Shown here in pieces: positions 33,900 to 42,044 of a stretch of 64,000 nt of DNA; positions within the stretch are counted from its first letter, which is position 1; the number at the start of each line of letters is the position of its first letter. This stretch comes from Candidatus Allofournierella merdigallinarum (lineage in GTDB: Bacteria; Bacillota; Clostridia; Oscillospirales; Ruminococcaceae): positions 33,614 through 97,613 of the forward strand of contig DXAC01000011.1 of NCBI GenBank assembly GCA_019117205.1, written 5' to 3'. Below the pieces are notes generated by a model that was not told where the DNA came from, made no database searches, and saw only the letters and a program-made list of their open reading frames with translations. The position numbers were made by a program, and so were the translations under genes.

Positions 33900-34661
33900 A
33901 TGGGCACCATTCGCGCGGTGAAAGCCGCCTGTTTCAGCCCCTCCGGCGGCACAAAGCGGGCCGCCGGGCTTCTCTGCGACGCCTTTGGGCTGCCGGCCGA
34001 ATTCATCGACTGCACCTGCCCGCCCGCGGCTCTGCCGCCGGACATCCCGGTGGAAAAGGACGAGCTGCTGGTGCTGGCCTTTCCGGTGTACGGCGGCTTT
34101 GCGCCCCGGGTGGAGGGGTTGTTTCGCCAGCTGCGGGGCAGGGGCGGGCCCTGTGTGCTGCTGGCGGCCTACGGCAACCGGCACTACGACAACGCCCTGG
34201 CGGCTGCCGCCCGCCAGATGACCGGCCAGGGATTCGTCTGTGTGGGGGCCCTGGCCTGCATCACGCCCCATGTGTTCGCCCCAAAGCTGGGGGCGGGCCG
34301 GCCGGATGAGGCGGACCGGGAGGTGCTCCGCGCCTTTGCGGAGCATGTAAAGGGAAAATGTTTTTCAGATGTTCTGGAGCCCGCGGCGCTGCCCGGCGAC
34401 GCCGACGCGCCCCGCAAGCCGCCCCATGCCATGGCCCGCACGCGGGACAAACAGCGCTGCAACGACTGTGGCCGCTGCGTGCTGGCCTGCCCCACCGGCG
34501 CGCTGGACAAGCTGATGAATGTGGATGGTGAAAAGTGCATCAACTGTATGGTGTGCCGCTATCGCTGCCCTACTTTCGCCTGGAGCTTCGACACCGCCGC
34601 CACCCGCGCCTGGTTGGAGGAGAATTTCTCCGTGCCCCGCCAGGTGGAGCAGTTCGTGTGA
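33900..34661 (+). CDS. EFR1-family flavodoxin-ferredoxin fusion
   Basis: A 253-residue protein: flavodoxin-like N-terminal half (CFSPSGGTKRAA, the phosphate loop of FMN; FPVYGGFAPR) and a C-terminal pair of [4Fe-4S] motifs (CNDCGRCVLACPTGAL; CINCMVCRYRCP). Such proteins carry electrons in anaerobes; a partner is not known. ATG 33900 follows AAAGGGGG. It stands alone with its own promoter and terminator. Confidence 0.88.
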   Translation: MGTIRAVKAACFSPSGGTKRAAGLLCDAFGLPAEFIDCTCPPAALPPDIPVEKDELLVLAFPVYGGFAPRVEGLFRQLRGRGGPCVLLAAYGNRHYDNALAAAARQMTGQGFVCVGALACITPHVFAPKLGAGRPDEADREVLRAFAEHVKGKCFSDVLEPAALPGDADAPRKPPHAMARTRDKQRCNDCGRCVLACPTGALDKLMNVDGEKCINCMVCRYRCPTFAWSFDTAATRAWLEENFSVPRQVEQFV

Positions 34662-34670
34662 CCCGGAAAC

Positions 34671-34718
34671 GAAAAATAAGCAGACGCGCCCTGCCCCTTT
34701 TCGGGGCAGGGCGCGTCT
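34671..34718. terminator. Bidirectional terminator
   Basis: A 16-bp perfect stem (34682-34697 with 34703-34718, loop TTTTC). The minus strand continues into GCTTATTTTTCG, ending the sigma-factor operon; it also ends the ferredoxin gene. Confidence 0.85.
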
Positions 34719-34731
34719 GGTGTTTCACGGC

Positions 34732-35544
34732 TTATTCCTTGTCGCTTTCCGCGTCCAGGGCGGCATAGTGGGCCCTGGCCTCGGCGTCCGCCGCCTGCAC
34801 CCGCTCCACAAGGCCCTCCTCGTGGATGTCCGCATAGGGGAAGTACCGCACAAGGACGTCCCCCTCGGGCAGCCGGCCGTCCTCGGTGAGGCGGTGTTCC
34901 AGCACAAAGTCGATGCAGTAAAAGGGGATGTTCACCTCGTCCAGCGCCCGGCGTGTCTCCAACAGGATCCGGGCCGCCGCATCGGCACTCACCTCGTCCT
35001 GCCGCACATACAGCACGATCTTTCCACAGGCTTTGCCCAGGGCGCGCACGTCGTAATCGCCGTCCAGCTCCAGGTCGTCGAAAAGCAGGTAGGGAGGCCA
35101 GGGCTCCCCATACTCATGCTCCATCCACAGGGTACCATAGCTGATGTGGACATTGTAGGGGAATTCCGGGCTTTCCAGCACCGTGTCCACCAGGGCGCGG
35201 TATTCGCCGTCCAGCCGCTCCCAGGTGTTCCAGCCGCTCTCCACCGAGTGGAAGCCGTCCCACAGAACGCGGCCGTCCATCGAAAGGCCCAGGGTGAAAT
35301 GGCTGTCGATGCTGGTGGGGGAGATGACGGCGGCGGTGTAGCCGCCGGATTTGAGATTGTATGTCACCGATTCCACCTGATACCCCGCGCCGGGGTACTG
35401 GCCGTCCAGGTAGCTTTTGGCGGCGCGGGCGGCCAGCAGCCGGGACACGGGATTGCCCACCAGCGCGTTGGAGAACCACAGCACCCCCGCCAGCAGGGCC
35501 AGGGCGGCGAAAAAGGCCGCCAGCTTGCAAAGACGTTTTTTCAC
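34732..35544 (-). CDS. Membrane-anchored protein of the ECF sigma operon
   Basis: A 270-residue protein with a basic N-terminus and one transmembrane helix (about 8-28), the rest outside the membrane. It has no motif I can name; the N-terminal half (GNPVSRLLAARAAKSYLDGQYPG then VESVTYNLKSGGYTAAV) is in the style of YfjL-like proteins. GTG start 35544 has AAGGAGGG and lies four bases after the anti-sigma stop, so it is third in the operon. Confidence 0.75.
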   Translation of the reverse strand: MKKRLCKLAAFFAALALLAGVLWFSNALVGNPVSRLLAARAAKSYLDGQYPGAGYQVESVTYNLKSGGYTAAVISPTSIDSHFTLGLSMDGRVLWDGFHSVESGWNTWERLDGEYRALVDTVLESPEFPYNVHISYGTLWMEHEYGEPWPPYLLFDDLELDGDYDVRALGKACGKIVLYVRQDEVSADAAARILLETRRALDEVNIPFYCIDFVLEHRLTEDGRLPEGDVLVRYFPYADIHEEGLVERVQAADAEARAHYAALDAESDKE

Positions 35545-35548
35545 GGCG

Positions 35549-36073
35549 TCAGCCCTCCTTTTTCAGCGCGAAGTGGAACAGCCCCGCAATGGCCACCCCC
35601 ACCAGCGCCAGCACGCAGTAGATGGCGGCCCAGATGAGATATCCCGGCAGCGGCTCGGTGTCCAGGCCCCAGCCCCGGCCCAGCGCCCAGCAGACAAGGC
35701 TCATCCCCGCCAGCAGCGGCGGCAGCACCCCGATCGCTTTCCAGCGCCAGACGAAGTAGGCCGCCGCCCCCAGGGCGGGCATCAGCAGGCTGTTGTAAAA
35801 CATATCCATGCTGCCGGAAAGCCCCATGCCGAACAGGGCGCCGGTCAGCAGCACCACCAGGGCGAAGCTGCGAAGCCCGCGGCGCACCCGCCGCAGCAGG
35901 GCGGCGCCGTTGGGGGTGGGGGGCGGCTGCACCTGCTCCCCGGCCAGGGCGCGGCAGGCAGGGCAGTTTTCCAGATGGGCCTGCACGGCGGCGCAGCTCT
36001 CCTCGCTGGCCACCCCGTCCTTTACCAGGGGCAGCAGATCCATGCAGACGCCGCAGCCGATGTCACCGTTCAT
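35549..36073 (-). CDS. Anti-sigma factor with zinc-finger domain
   Basis: A 174-residue protein. The N-terminal zf-HC2 motif (CGVC...HLENCPACR) is the usual sigma-binding zinc domain; four hydrophobic helices follow (about 65-90, 92-110, 112-130, 145-168). It should hold the ECF sigma factor encoded just upstream at the membrane. It overlaps the sigma gene by 11 bases. Confidence 0.85.
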   Translation of the reverse strand: MNGDIGCGVCMDLLPLVKDGVASEESCAAVQAHLENCPACRALAGEQVQPPPTPNGAALLRRVRRGLRSFALVVLLTGALFGMGLSGSMDMFYNSLLMPALGAAAYFVWRWKAIGVLPPLLAGMSLVCWALGRGWGLDTEPLPGYLIWAAIYCVLALVGVAIAGLFHFALKKEG

Positions 36074-36566
36074 AAAATCCCTCCTGTTCCAGGGCGGCCC
36101 GAAGCCGCCGTTTCGCCCGGAAATCGATCACCCGGGCGGAGGACTCGCTCACGCCGCAGGCAAGGCCGATCTCGTAAAATGAATATCCCTCCAGCCGCAT
36201 GGACACCACCCTGCGGGTGCGGGGCGGCTCGCGCTCCAGCAGCTGCCGCACCCGCGCCTGAAGCTCCGCGCTCAGCGCAAGGGCCTCCGGGCCCTCCTGG
36301 TCGCTGGGCAGCAACTCGTCCAGCGCCACCATCTGCGGCTGCCGGCGGCGGCTGTGCAGCCAGGCGAACCACCGGCGGCGGGCGATGGTGAACAGCCAGG
36401 TCTTGCAGTCCGACTCGCCCCGAAAGCCGGCGATGGAGCGCACCGCCTCCAGAAACACCTCGCAGGTGAGCTCCTCCGAAAGGCTGGCGTCCCGGCACAG
36501 GCTGTACAGATAGCCGTAAACGTCCCGGTGATGGGCGGCGAACAGTTCGTCCAGCGGCGTGTCCAT
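36063..36566 (-). CDS. ECF-type RNA polymerase sigma factor
   Basis: A 167-residue sigma factor with region 2 (HHRDVYGYLYSLCRDASLSEEL then TCEVFLEAV, KTWLFTIARRRW) and region 4 (RRVVSMRLEGYSFYEIGLACGVSESSARV). First gene of a sigma / anti-sigma / membrane protein operon, starting at ATG 36566 behind AGGAGGGGG. It probably controls its own operon in answer to an envelope signal; the 147-base upstream gap may hold its promoter, which I cannot define. Confidence 0.9.
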   Translation of the reverse strand: MDTPLDELFAAHHRDVYGYLYSLCRDASLSEELTCEVFLEAVRSIAGFRGESDCKTWLFTIARRRWFAWLHSRRRQPQMVALDELLPSDQEGPEALALSAELQARVRQLLEREPPRTRRVVSMRLEGYSFYEIGLACGVSESSARVIDFRAKRRLRAALEQEGFYER

Positions 36567-36713
36567 GGGATCCCCCTCCTTTCACTGGATTGGTGGCGCG
36601 GGGCAGCCATTTCGTTACACCTGTTTGCAAAAGTTTGCGCGTGCGGGCCGAAAAAAGCGCCGCCACGGGGCGGGCCGGTGGCGACGCTGACGGCGCAAAG
36701 GCGTTGGGCGTGG

Positions 36714-37280
36714 TCAATAGGTGTGGTCGCACACCTCGTGAATCTTTTCCCGCAGCGCCACAAAATCCCCAAAGGCAAGGGGCTTCTGGCTTGGATTCCG
36801 CAGCAGGGCGGCGGGATGCAACGTGGCCATGAACCAGACGCCGTTTTTCTGCTCGAAGACCCCGTGCTCCCGCGTCACCGAGAGATCCGGCCGGATGAGC
36901 CGCTGGGCGGAGATGCGCCCCAGGCAGACCACGATCTTCGGGCGGATGATTTTAAACTGCTCCCGCAGCCAGGGCAGGCAGGCGTCCCACTCCTCCGGCA
37001 GGGGGTCCCGGTTCTCCGGCGGGCGGCACTTCACGATGTTGGCGATGAAAACGTTCTTGTCCCGGGCCAGGTCGATGGCTTCCAGGTACTGGTCCAGCAG
37101 CTTGCCGCTGCGGCCTACAAAGGGCAGACCCTGTTCGTCCTCGTTTTTGCCCGGCCCCTCGCCGATGAGCATGACCTCCGCCGTTTTCGGGCCGCAGCCG
37201 AACACCACATTGGTGCGGGTGGCGCACAGGCCGCATTTTTGGCAGGCCAGACATTCCTGCCGCAGTCGTTCAAAATCCAC
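36714..37280 (-). CDS. Uracil-DNA glycosylase, family 4
   Basis: A 188-residue family 4 UDG. It has the [4Fe-4S] cysteines (CLACQKCGLC at the start and further Cys at CRPPENRD and VCLGR), the uracil-binding GEGPGKNEDEQGLPFVG block and HPAALLRNP near the end. It removes uracil from DNA. The start is GTG 37280 behind AGAGGAG; the much longer frame upstream has no support. Confidence 0.92.
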   Translation of the reverse strand: MDFERLRQECLACQKCGLCATRTNVVFGCGPKTAEVMLIGEGPGKNEDEQGLPFVGRSGKLLDQYLEAIDLARDKNVFIANIVKCRPPENRDPLPEEWDACLPWLREQFKIIRPKIVVCLGRISAQRLIRPDLSVTREHGVFEQKNGVWFMATLHPAALLRNPSQKPLAFGDFVALREKIHEVCDHTY

Positions 37281-37364
37281 AGGACACGCTCCTCTCCGGT
37301 GTGTTGTGCCCCGCCGGGGCGGGGCCGCGAAGTTTGCGACCATTATAGCACAAAAAGCGATGTT

Positions 37365-37397
37365 TTGTCTTGCACTTTTTTTCCTGTATGCTAAAAT
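37365..37397 (+). promoter_or_regulatory. Promoter of the PduL gene
   Basis: TTGCAC (37370-37375) with TAAAAT (37392-37397), or TTGTCT (37365-37370) with TATGCT (37387-37392), both with 16-base spacers, in the divergent gap between the UDG and PduL genes. Confidence 0.5.
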
Positions 37398-37461
37398 GAA
37401 AAAGGAAAGAGAAGCCGCAGGCGGTTGCGCCGCAGCGCTTGATAAAGGGAGGAAAAAACAT

Positions 37462-38025
37462 ATGAAATTTCTGGTAGAAACCTCGGCCCGGCACGTACAT
37501 GTCACCAAAGAGACTCTGGAGACCCTGTTCGGCGCGGGCTTTGAGCTCACCGTCAAAAAGCCCCTGAGCCAGCCCGGCCAGTACGCCTCCAACGAGCGGG
37601 TCACCGTGGTGGGCCCCAAGAAAGAGCTGGCGAACGTGTCCATCCTGGGCCCCTGCCGCAGCGCCGATCAGGTGGAGCTGTCCGCCACCGACGCCCGCTC
37701 CATCGGCATCGTCGCCCCCGTGCGTGAGTCCGGAGACATCGCCGGTTCCGGCGCCTGCAAGCTGGTGGGCCCCTGCGGCGAGGTGGAGCTGAAAGAGGGC
37801 GTCATCGTGGCCAAGCGCCACATCCATGTTACCCCCGAGGACGCCGTCAAGCTGGGCGTGGCCGACAAGGAGATCGTCAAGGTGGCCTGCGGTGGCGAGG
37901 GCCGCAAGCTGATCTTCGACGACGTGGTCATCCGTGTCAGCGAGAAGTTCGCCACCGCCATGCACATCGACACCGACGAGTCCAACGCCTGCTCCGGCGC
38001 CACCGAGGGCGAGATCGTCAAGTAA
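37462..38025 (+). CDS. pduL: PduL-type phosphate acyltransferase (phosphotransacetylase)
   Basis: A 187-residue PduL with the two zinc-site histidine blocks (SARHVHVTKE and AKRHIHVTPED) and the conserved VSILGPCRSADQVE. It swaps CoA and phosphate on acetyl or propionyl groups. It lacks an N-terminal shell-targeting helix and no microcompartment genes are near, so it is probably the housekeeping phosphotransacetylase of acetate metabolism. ATG 37462 follows AGGGAGGAA. Confidence 0.92.
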   Translation: MKFLVETSARHVHVTKETLETLFGAGFELTVKKPLSQPGQYASNERVTVVGPKKELANVSILGPCRSADQVELSATDARSIGIVAPVRESGDIAGSGACKLVGPCGEVELKEGVIVAKRHIHVTPEDAVKLGVADKEIVKVACGGEGRKLIFDDVVIRVSEKFATAMHIDTDESNACSGATEGEIVK

Positions 38026-38045
38026 ATCCCTTTGTGTCAGATAAG

Positions 38046-38074
38046 TGGCCCGCCCGTTCCAGCGGGCCATTTTT
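38046..38074 (+). terminator. Intrinsic terminator after pduL
   Basis: TGGCCCGC paired with GCGGGCCA (38046-38053 with 38062-38069) followed by TTTTT. Confidence 0.88.
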
Positions 38075-38109
38075 CTGTCCGCAATGTTGCATTTGAAAAA
38101 GTTTTTGTG

Positions 38110-38115
38110 TATAAT
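38110..38115 (+). promoter_or_regulatory. -10 box of the SRP RNA gene
   Basis: TATAAT 38110-38115, about 7-10 bases before the RNA 5' end, in an AT-rich stretch; the -35 element is less clear. Confidence 0.6.
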
Positions 38116-38121
38116 ATATCT

Positions 38122-38316
38122 GTTCGGACAGAGCCTAAACCGTGCGCTGTTCGGCATACGGATGCGGGCCCTGCGCGACGAGGCCCCATGAACCATGTCA
38201 GGCGGGGAACCGAGCAGCATTAAGTGGGCCGCCCCGTGCGCCGCAGTCAGTCTGCATCCGTATGCCAAGCAGCGCAAAGGCGGGGGAGCAAGCGCCTCCG
38301 CGGGCCTGTCCGTTTT
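38122..38316 (+). ncRNA. ffs: Signal recognition particle RNA (with Alu domain)
   Basis: The conserved apical part is read directly: CAGG-CGG-GGAA-CCG-AGCAG (38199-38217), i.e. the SRP54-binding loops around a GGAA tetraloop (38206-38209), with the UCC/GGA pairs of other species replaced by compensating CGG/CCG. Long outer helices pair 38145-38166 (GCGCTG..GCATACGGATGC) with the stretch starting GCATCCGTATGCC, and CGGACAG near 38125 with CTGTCCG near 38306-38312, followed by a T-run. The site directly upstream of dnaX matches the scr-dnaX order of Bacillus subtilis. Ends are approximate. Confidence 0.88.
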
Positions 38317-38344
38317 TTGTAGCTTGCACAAAGGGGGTGGGCTT

Positions 38345-40039
38345 ATCTATCGCGCATTGTACCGCAAATGGCGGCCCGGCCGCTTCGACGACGTGGTGGG
38401 CCAGCAGAACATCATCGCCGCCCTGCAAAACCAGGTGGCGTCCGGGCGGGTGGGCCACGCCTACCTGTTCACCGGCACCCGCGGCACCGGCAAGACCACC
38501 TGCGCCAAGATCTTTGCCAAGGCCATCAACTGCCTTTCCCCCGAAAAGGGCGACCCCTGCTGCCAGTGCGAGATCTGCCGGGGCATCGACGACGGCTCCA
38601 TCCTGGACGTGGTGGAGATCGACGCCGCCTCCAACAGCGGTGTGGACAACATCCGCGACCTGCGGGACGAGACCGCCTACACCCCCAGCGTCTGCCGCTA
38701 CAAGGTGTACATCATCGACGAGGTGCACATGCTCTCGCCGGCGGCGTTCAACGCCCTGCTCAAGATCATGGAGGAGCCCCCCGCCCATGTGGTGTTCATC
38801 CTGGCCACCACCGAGATCCACAAGGTGCCCGCCACCATCCTCTCCCGCTGCCAGCGGTACGATTTCGGCCGCATCCGGCCGGAGGACATCGCCGGCCGCA
38901 TCCTCCACGTGGCCCGGCAGGAGGGCCTGGAGCTGGACGAGGCCGCGGCGGCCCTGATCGCCCGCCTGGCGGACGGCGCTTTGCGGGACGCCTTGTCCAT
39001 CCTGGACACCTGCGCCGGCGTGGGCGAGCCCATCGACGAGGAGCTGGTGCGCCGGATGGCCGGCGTCACCGACAAGAGCTATCTGTTCTCCCTCAGCGGG
39101 ATGCTGGCCGCCGGCGACGCCGGCGGCGCGCTGGCGGAGGTGGCCCGGCTGCGGCAGGGGTCGGTGGACATGAAGCGCCTGTGCGAGGAGCTCGTCGGCC
39201 ACTACCGCAACCTGATGCTGGCCGCCCTGCCCGGAGGCAAAAACCTGCTGGCGGGCGTGCCGCCGGAGGAGGAAGCCCTCTACCTGGAAAAGGCGGCCTC
39301 CATCCCCCAAAGCGCCAGCGTGCGGGCCATCCGCCTGCTGGGCGACGCCATGGAGAAGATGAACCGGGGCACCGACGCCCGCATCGAGCTGGAGCTGGCC
39401 CTGTTTGCCATTGCCCAGCCGGCGCCCGCGGCGGCTGTGACCCAGGCCCCCGCGGCTTCCGCGCCCAGCCAGCCCGCCCCATTCGCGGCGGCGCCCGCGG
39501 CCCAAAGCACCGCCTGGAAGCCCGCCGCCCCCGCCCGGGCAAAGCAGCCTGCCGCGCCGCCGCCCGCGGCCTCCGGGCAGGAGCCGCCCGATAGCCCCGA
39601 ACAGGAGCCGCTGCCCTGGGAGGGAGAAAAACTGGAGGCCCAGCCGGTGCCGGAGCCCAAGACCCGTGCCGCCCGGCCGGCGGCCAGGCCCCGGGCCGAG
39701 AGCGGCCCGCCCTGCCCCTTTGAATATTGGGACAAGGTGCTGGAGGTGCTGAAAAAGCGGGACCACATGCTGCCCGCCTACCTGAAGCACTCCAAGGCCT
39801 ACTACGATGGCCGGCGGGTGCTCATCGACGGGGGAGACCTGTTCCGGGATTTTATCCGCCAGAACAAGGACTCCCAGGTGCTGCTCAAGTCCATCATTGC
39901 CGAGGTGAGCGGCCTTGCCTGCGGCATCGGCCCCTATGTGGCCGCCGGCAGCGGCCAGCAGGCCCGCCCCACGGTGGAGCAGACGCTCAAAGATCTGGAA
40001 GCCCACGGCGTTGACGTGGTCTACAATGACAAACAATAA
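38345..40039 (+). CDS. dnaX: DNA polymerase III subunits gamma and tau
   Basis: DnaX with the family N-terminus YRALYRKWRP, Walker A GTRGTGKTT, a Cys4 zinc site (C-x8-C-x2-C-x2-C), Walker B IIDEVHML and the sensor SRC motif. A Pro/Ala-rich linker (about 360-450) leads to the tau C-terminal domain. Clamp-loader subunit. The conserved protein starts at codon ATC 38345, seven bases after AAGGGGG, and no ATG, GTG or TTG lies at a usable place; longer frames run into the SRP RNA. So the start is probably AUC. Confidence 0.93.
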   Translation: MYRALYRKWRPGRFDDVVGQQNIIAALQNQVASGRVGHAYLFTGTRGTGKTTCAKIFAKAINCLSPEKGDPCCQCEICRGIDDGSILDVVEIDAASNSGVDNIRDLRDETAYTPSVCRYKVYIIDEVHMLSPAAFNALLKIMEEPPAHVVFILATTEIHKVPATILSRCQRYDFGRIRPEDIAGRILHVARQEGLELDEAAAALIARLADGALRDALSILDTCAGVGEPIDEELVRRMAGVTDKSYLFSLSGMLAAGDAGGALAEVARLRQGSVDMKRLCEELVGHYRNLMLAALPGGKNLLAGVPPEEEALYLEKAASIPQSASVRAIRLLGDAMEKMNRGTDARIELELALFAIAQPAPAAAVTQAPAASAPSQPAPFAAAPAAQSTAWKPAAPARAKQPAAPPPAASGQEPPDSPEQEPLPWEGEKLEAQPVPEPKTRAARPAARPRAESGPPCPFEYWDKVLEVLKKRDHMLPAYLKHSKAYYDGRRVLIDGGDLFRDFIRQNKDSQVLLKSIIAEVSGLACGIGPYVAAGSGQQARPTVEQTLKDLEAHGVDVVYNDKQ

Positions 40040-40061
40040 AGGATAAAAGGAGAGAACTCCC

Positions 40062-40400
40062 ATGAAAGCAAGACTGCCCCAGGGCTATGGCAAACCCGAC
40101 GTGAACGCGCTGATGCGCCAGGCCCAGAAGATGCAGGAGGACGTGAAAGCCAAGCAGGAGGAGCTGGAGAACACTGAGTACACCGCCAGCGTCTCCGACG
40201 GCATGGTGGAGGTCACCATGACCGGCAAGCACCAGGTCACCGCCATCCACATCAAGCCCGAGCTGGTGGACCCGGAGGATGTGGAGATGCTGGAGGATAT
40301 GGTGGCCGCCGCGGTGAACGAGGCGGTGCGAAAGGTGGACGAGGACGCCGAGGCCGCTATGCAGAAGATCACCGGCGGCGCGGGCTTCCCCGGCCTGTAA
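40062..40400 (+). CDS. YbaB/EbfC nucleoid-associated protein
   Basis: A 112-residue YbaB-family DNA-binding protein (NALMRQAQKMQEDVKAKQEEL, then VEVTMTGKHQVTAIHI). It forms dimers that bind DNA. Placed between dnaX and recR as in most Firmicutes (yaaK), 22 bases after dnaX, with AAAGGAG. Confidence 0.94.
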   Translation: MKARLPQGYGKPDVNALMRQAQKMQEDVKAKQEELENTEYTASVSDGMVEVTMTGKHQVTAIHIKPELVDPEDVEMLEDMVAAAVNEAVRKVDEDAEAAMQKITGGAGFPGL

Positions 40401-40412
40401 AAGGAGCGGGTC

Positions 40413-41012
40413 ATGGGTCGCAACGCGGCTCCGCTGGAGCGTCTGGTGGAGCAATTCTCCAAATTTCCGGGCGTGGGGCGCAAAGGCGCCACCCGCATGG
40501 CCTATCAGGTGCTCAGTATGCCCGCAGCCGAGGCGCTGGAGCTGGCCCGGGCCATCGAGGACGCCCACACCAAGCTCCACCGGTGCAAAGTCTGCCAGGA
40601 CTACACCGAAAATGAGGTGTGCAATATCTGTTCCGCTCCCAAGCGGGACCACAGCGTCATCTGCGTGGTGGAGAGCCCACGGGACATCACAGCGTTCGAG
40701 CGCACCCGGGAGTACAACGGCCTGTACCATGTGCTCCACGGCCTCATCAGCCCCATGGACGGCATCGGCGCCGACCAGCTGTGCGTCAAAGAGCTGCTGG
40801 CCCGCCTTTCCGACGGCACGGTGAAAGAGGTCATCATGGCCACCAACCCCACCGTGGAGGGGGAGGCCACCGCCATGTATCTGGCAAAGCTCATCAAACC
40901 CCTGGGCATCAAGACCACCCGCCTGGCCTATGGCCTGCCGGTGGGCTCCAGCCTGGAATATGCCGACGAGACCACCCTGTACAAGGCACTCAGCGGCAGG
41001 GGAGAGCTGTAA
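40413..41012 (+). CDS. recR: Recombination protein RecR
   Basis: A 199-residue RecR of normal length: helix-hairpin-helix (FPGVGRKGATRMAYQVL), Cys4 zinc finger (CKVCQDYTENEVCNICSA) and Toprim domain (VICVVESPRDITAFERT; ATNPTVEGEATAMYLA). Works with RecO/RecF in gap repair. Last of the dnaX-ybaB-recR set. Confidence 0.96.
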   Translation: MGRNAAPLERLVEQFSKFPGVGRKGATRMAYQVLSMPAAEALELARAIEDAHTKLHRCKVCQDYTENEVCNICSAPKRDHSVICVVESPRDITAFERTREYNGLYHVLHGLISPMDGIGADQLCVKELLARLSDGTVKEVIMATNPTVEGEATAMYLAKLIKPLGIKTTRLAYGLPVGSSLEYADETTLYKALSGRGEL

Positions 41013-41085
41013 AGCATATCAACTACACATTTTTACTTCTTCGGCGGGGACGCGGCCCCCGAAACGCAGCGAGGAGAAACAGCAA

Positions 41086-41553
41086 ATGCCCGAGCAGATC
41101 AAGACCAAGACCATCGCGCTGAACCGGCAGGCCCGCCACGAGTATTTCGTGGTGGAAAGCCTGGAGACCGGCATCGAGCTGGTGGGCACCGAGGTGAAAA
41201 GCCTGCGGATGGGCCAGGTGAACCTGAAAGACGCCTGGTGTGAGGTGGAAAACGGCCAGCTATACGTACAAGGTATGCACATCAGCCCCTATGAAAAGGG
41301 GAATATCTTCAACCGGGACCCCTTGCGGGCGCGCCGGCTGCTGGCCCACAAGAACGAGATCCGCAAGCTGGCCCAGCAGGTGAAGCTCCAGGGCTACACT
41401 CTGGTGCCGCTGGCGCTCTACTTCAAACACGGCCGGGTGAAGCTGGAGCTGGGGCTGTGCAAAGGCAAAAAGCTTTACGACAAGCGGGAGACCGCGGCGA
41501 GGCGCGCCGCCCAGCGCGACATCGACCGGGCCATGAAAGAGCGGGGCCGGTGA
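41086..41553 (+). CDS. smpB: SsrA-binding protein SmpB
   Basis: A 155-residue SmpB: YFVVESLETGIELVGTEVKS and LYVQGMHISPYEKGN in the barrel, then the basic C-terminal tail KLYDKRETAARRAAQRD. Binds tmRNA and brings it to stalled ribosomes. ATG 41086 has GAGGAGA. It lies 70 bases before the ssrA gene that it serves. Confidence 0.96.
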   Translation: MPEQIKTKTIALNRQARHEYFVVESLETGIELVGTEVKSLRMGQVNLKDAWCEVENGQLYVQGMHISPYEKGNIFNRDPLRARRLLAHKNEIRKLAQQVKLQGYTLVPLALYFKHGRVKLELGLCKGKKLYDKRETAARRAAQRDIDRAMKERGR

Positions 41554-41581
41554 AAGTTTTGTAACAACCGGGCCTGCGCCC

Positions 41582-41610
41582 TTGCATCCGCGCCCAAAAT
41601 GGGATATGAT
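41582..41610 (+). promoter_or_regulatory. ssrA promoter
   Basis: TTGCAT (41582-41587), 17-base spacer, TATGAT (41605-41610), 13 bases upstream of the mature tmRNA 5' end. Confidence 0.65.
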
Positions 41611-41623
41611 ACTATTGTCACAT

Positions 41624-41972
41624 GGGCCCGTAAAGGTTTCGACGGGGAGTGTGAAGTGCGAGCAGCGGGTAGTGGATGGGGGCCACACTTTAAACGCCTC
41701 CAAAAAAATAGCTAACAACAACAAATTAGCTGTCGCCGCCTGATAAAGGCGGCTGTCCTGCCCACTCCAGCGCCGAGTGGGGCCAGGGCATCATTTAGGC
41801 GCTGAACGTGAGCCGCGCTAAGCTTTGCGCGCGGCCATGACCCCATGAAGCTACCAAAGTGGCGGCCTGTTTGCCGGCCTGCCCCGGCGGGAATGTTGTA
41901 GACAAACTGCACCCGGAGATACTCTCGCGGATCGCTTTTCGGACACGGGTTCGATTCCCGTCGGGTCCACCA
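41624..41972 (+). ncRNA. ssrA: Transfer-messenger RNA
   Basis: The 5' end GGGCCCG pairs with CGGGTCC before the encoded ACCA end (41964-41972), forming the tRNA acceptor stem; GGTTCGATTCC is the T arm. The tag frame starts at GCT 41711 and reads ANNNKLAVAA before TGATAA (41741-41746), a degradation tag ending in small hydrophobic residues. Length 349 bases. The 3' part is also the insertion site of the prophage to the right, and the gene is intact. Confidence 0.96.
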
Positions 41973-41976
41973 CGAG

Positions 41977-42015
41977 AAAACCGGCTCAAGGAGCCATTTC
42001 CTTGGGCCGGTTTTT
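41977..42015. terminator. Terminator after tmRNA and integrase
   Basis: AAAACCGGC..AAGGA paired with TTCCTT..GCCGGTTTT, followed by T-run on the plus strand; the A-run at its left also gives a T-run on the minus strand. It ends both ssrA and int. Confidence 0.82.
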
Positions 42016-42044
42016 CATTCAAGTACACACTTTAGTACACACTT

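Noticed and set aside
38195..38344. N-terminal extension of dnaX
   Set aside because: It runs through the SRP RNA and its terminator, and the extra residues match no DnaX protein.
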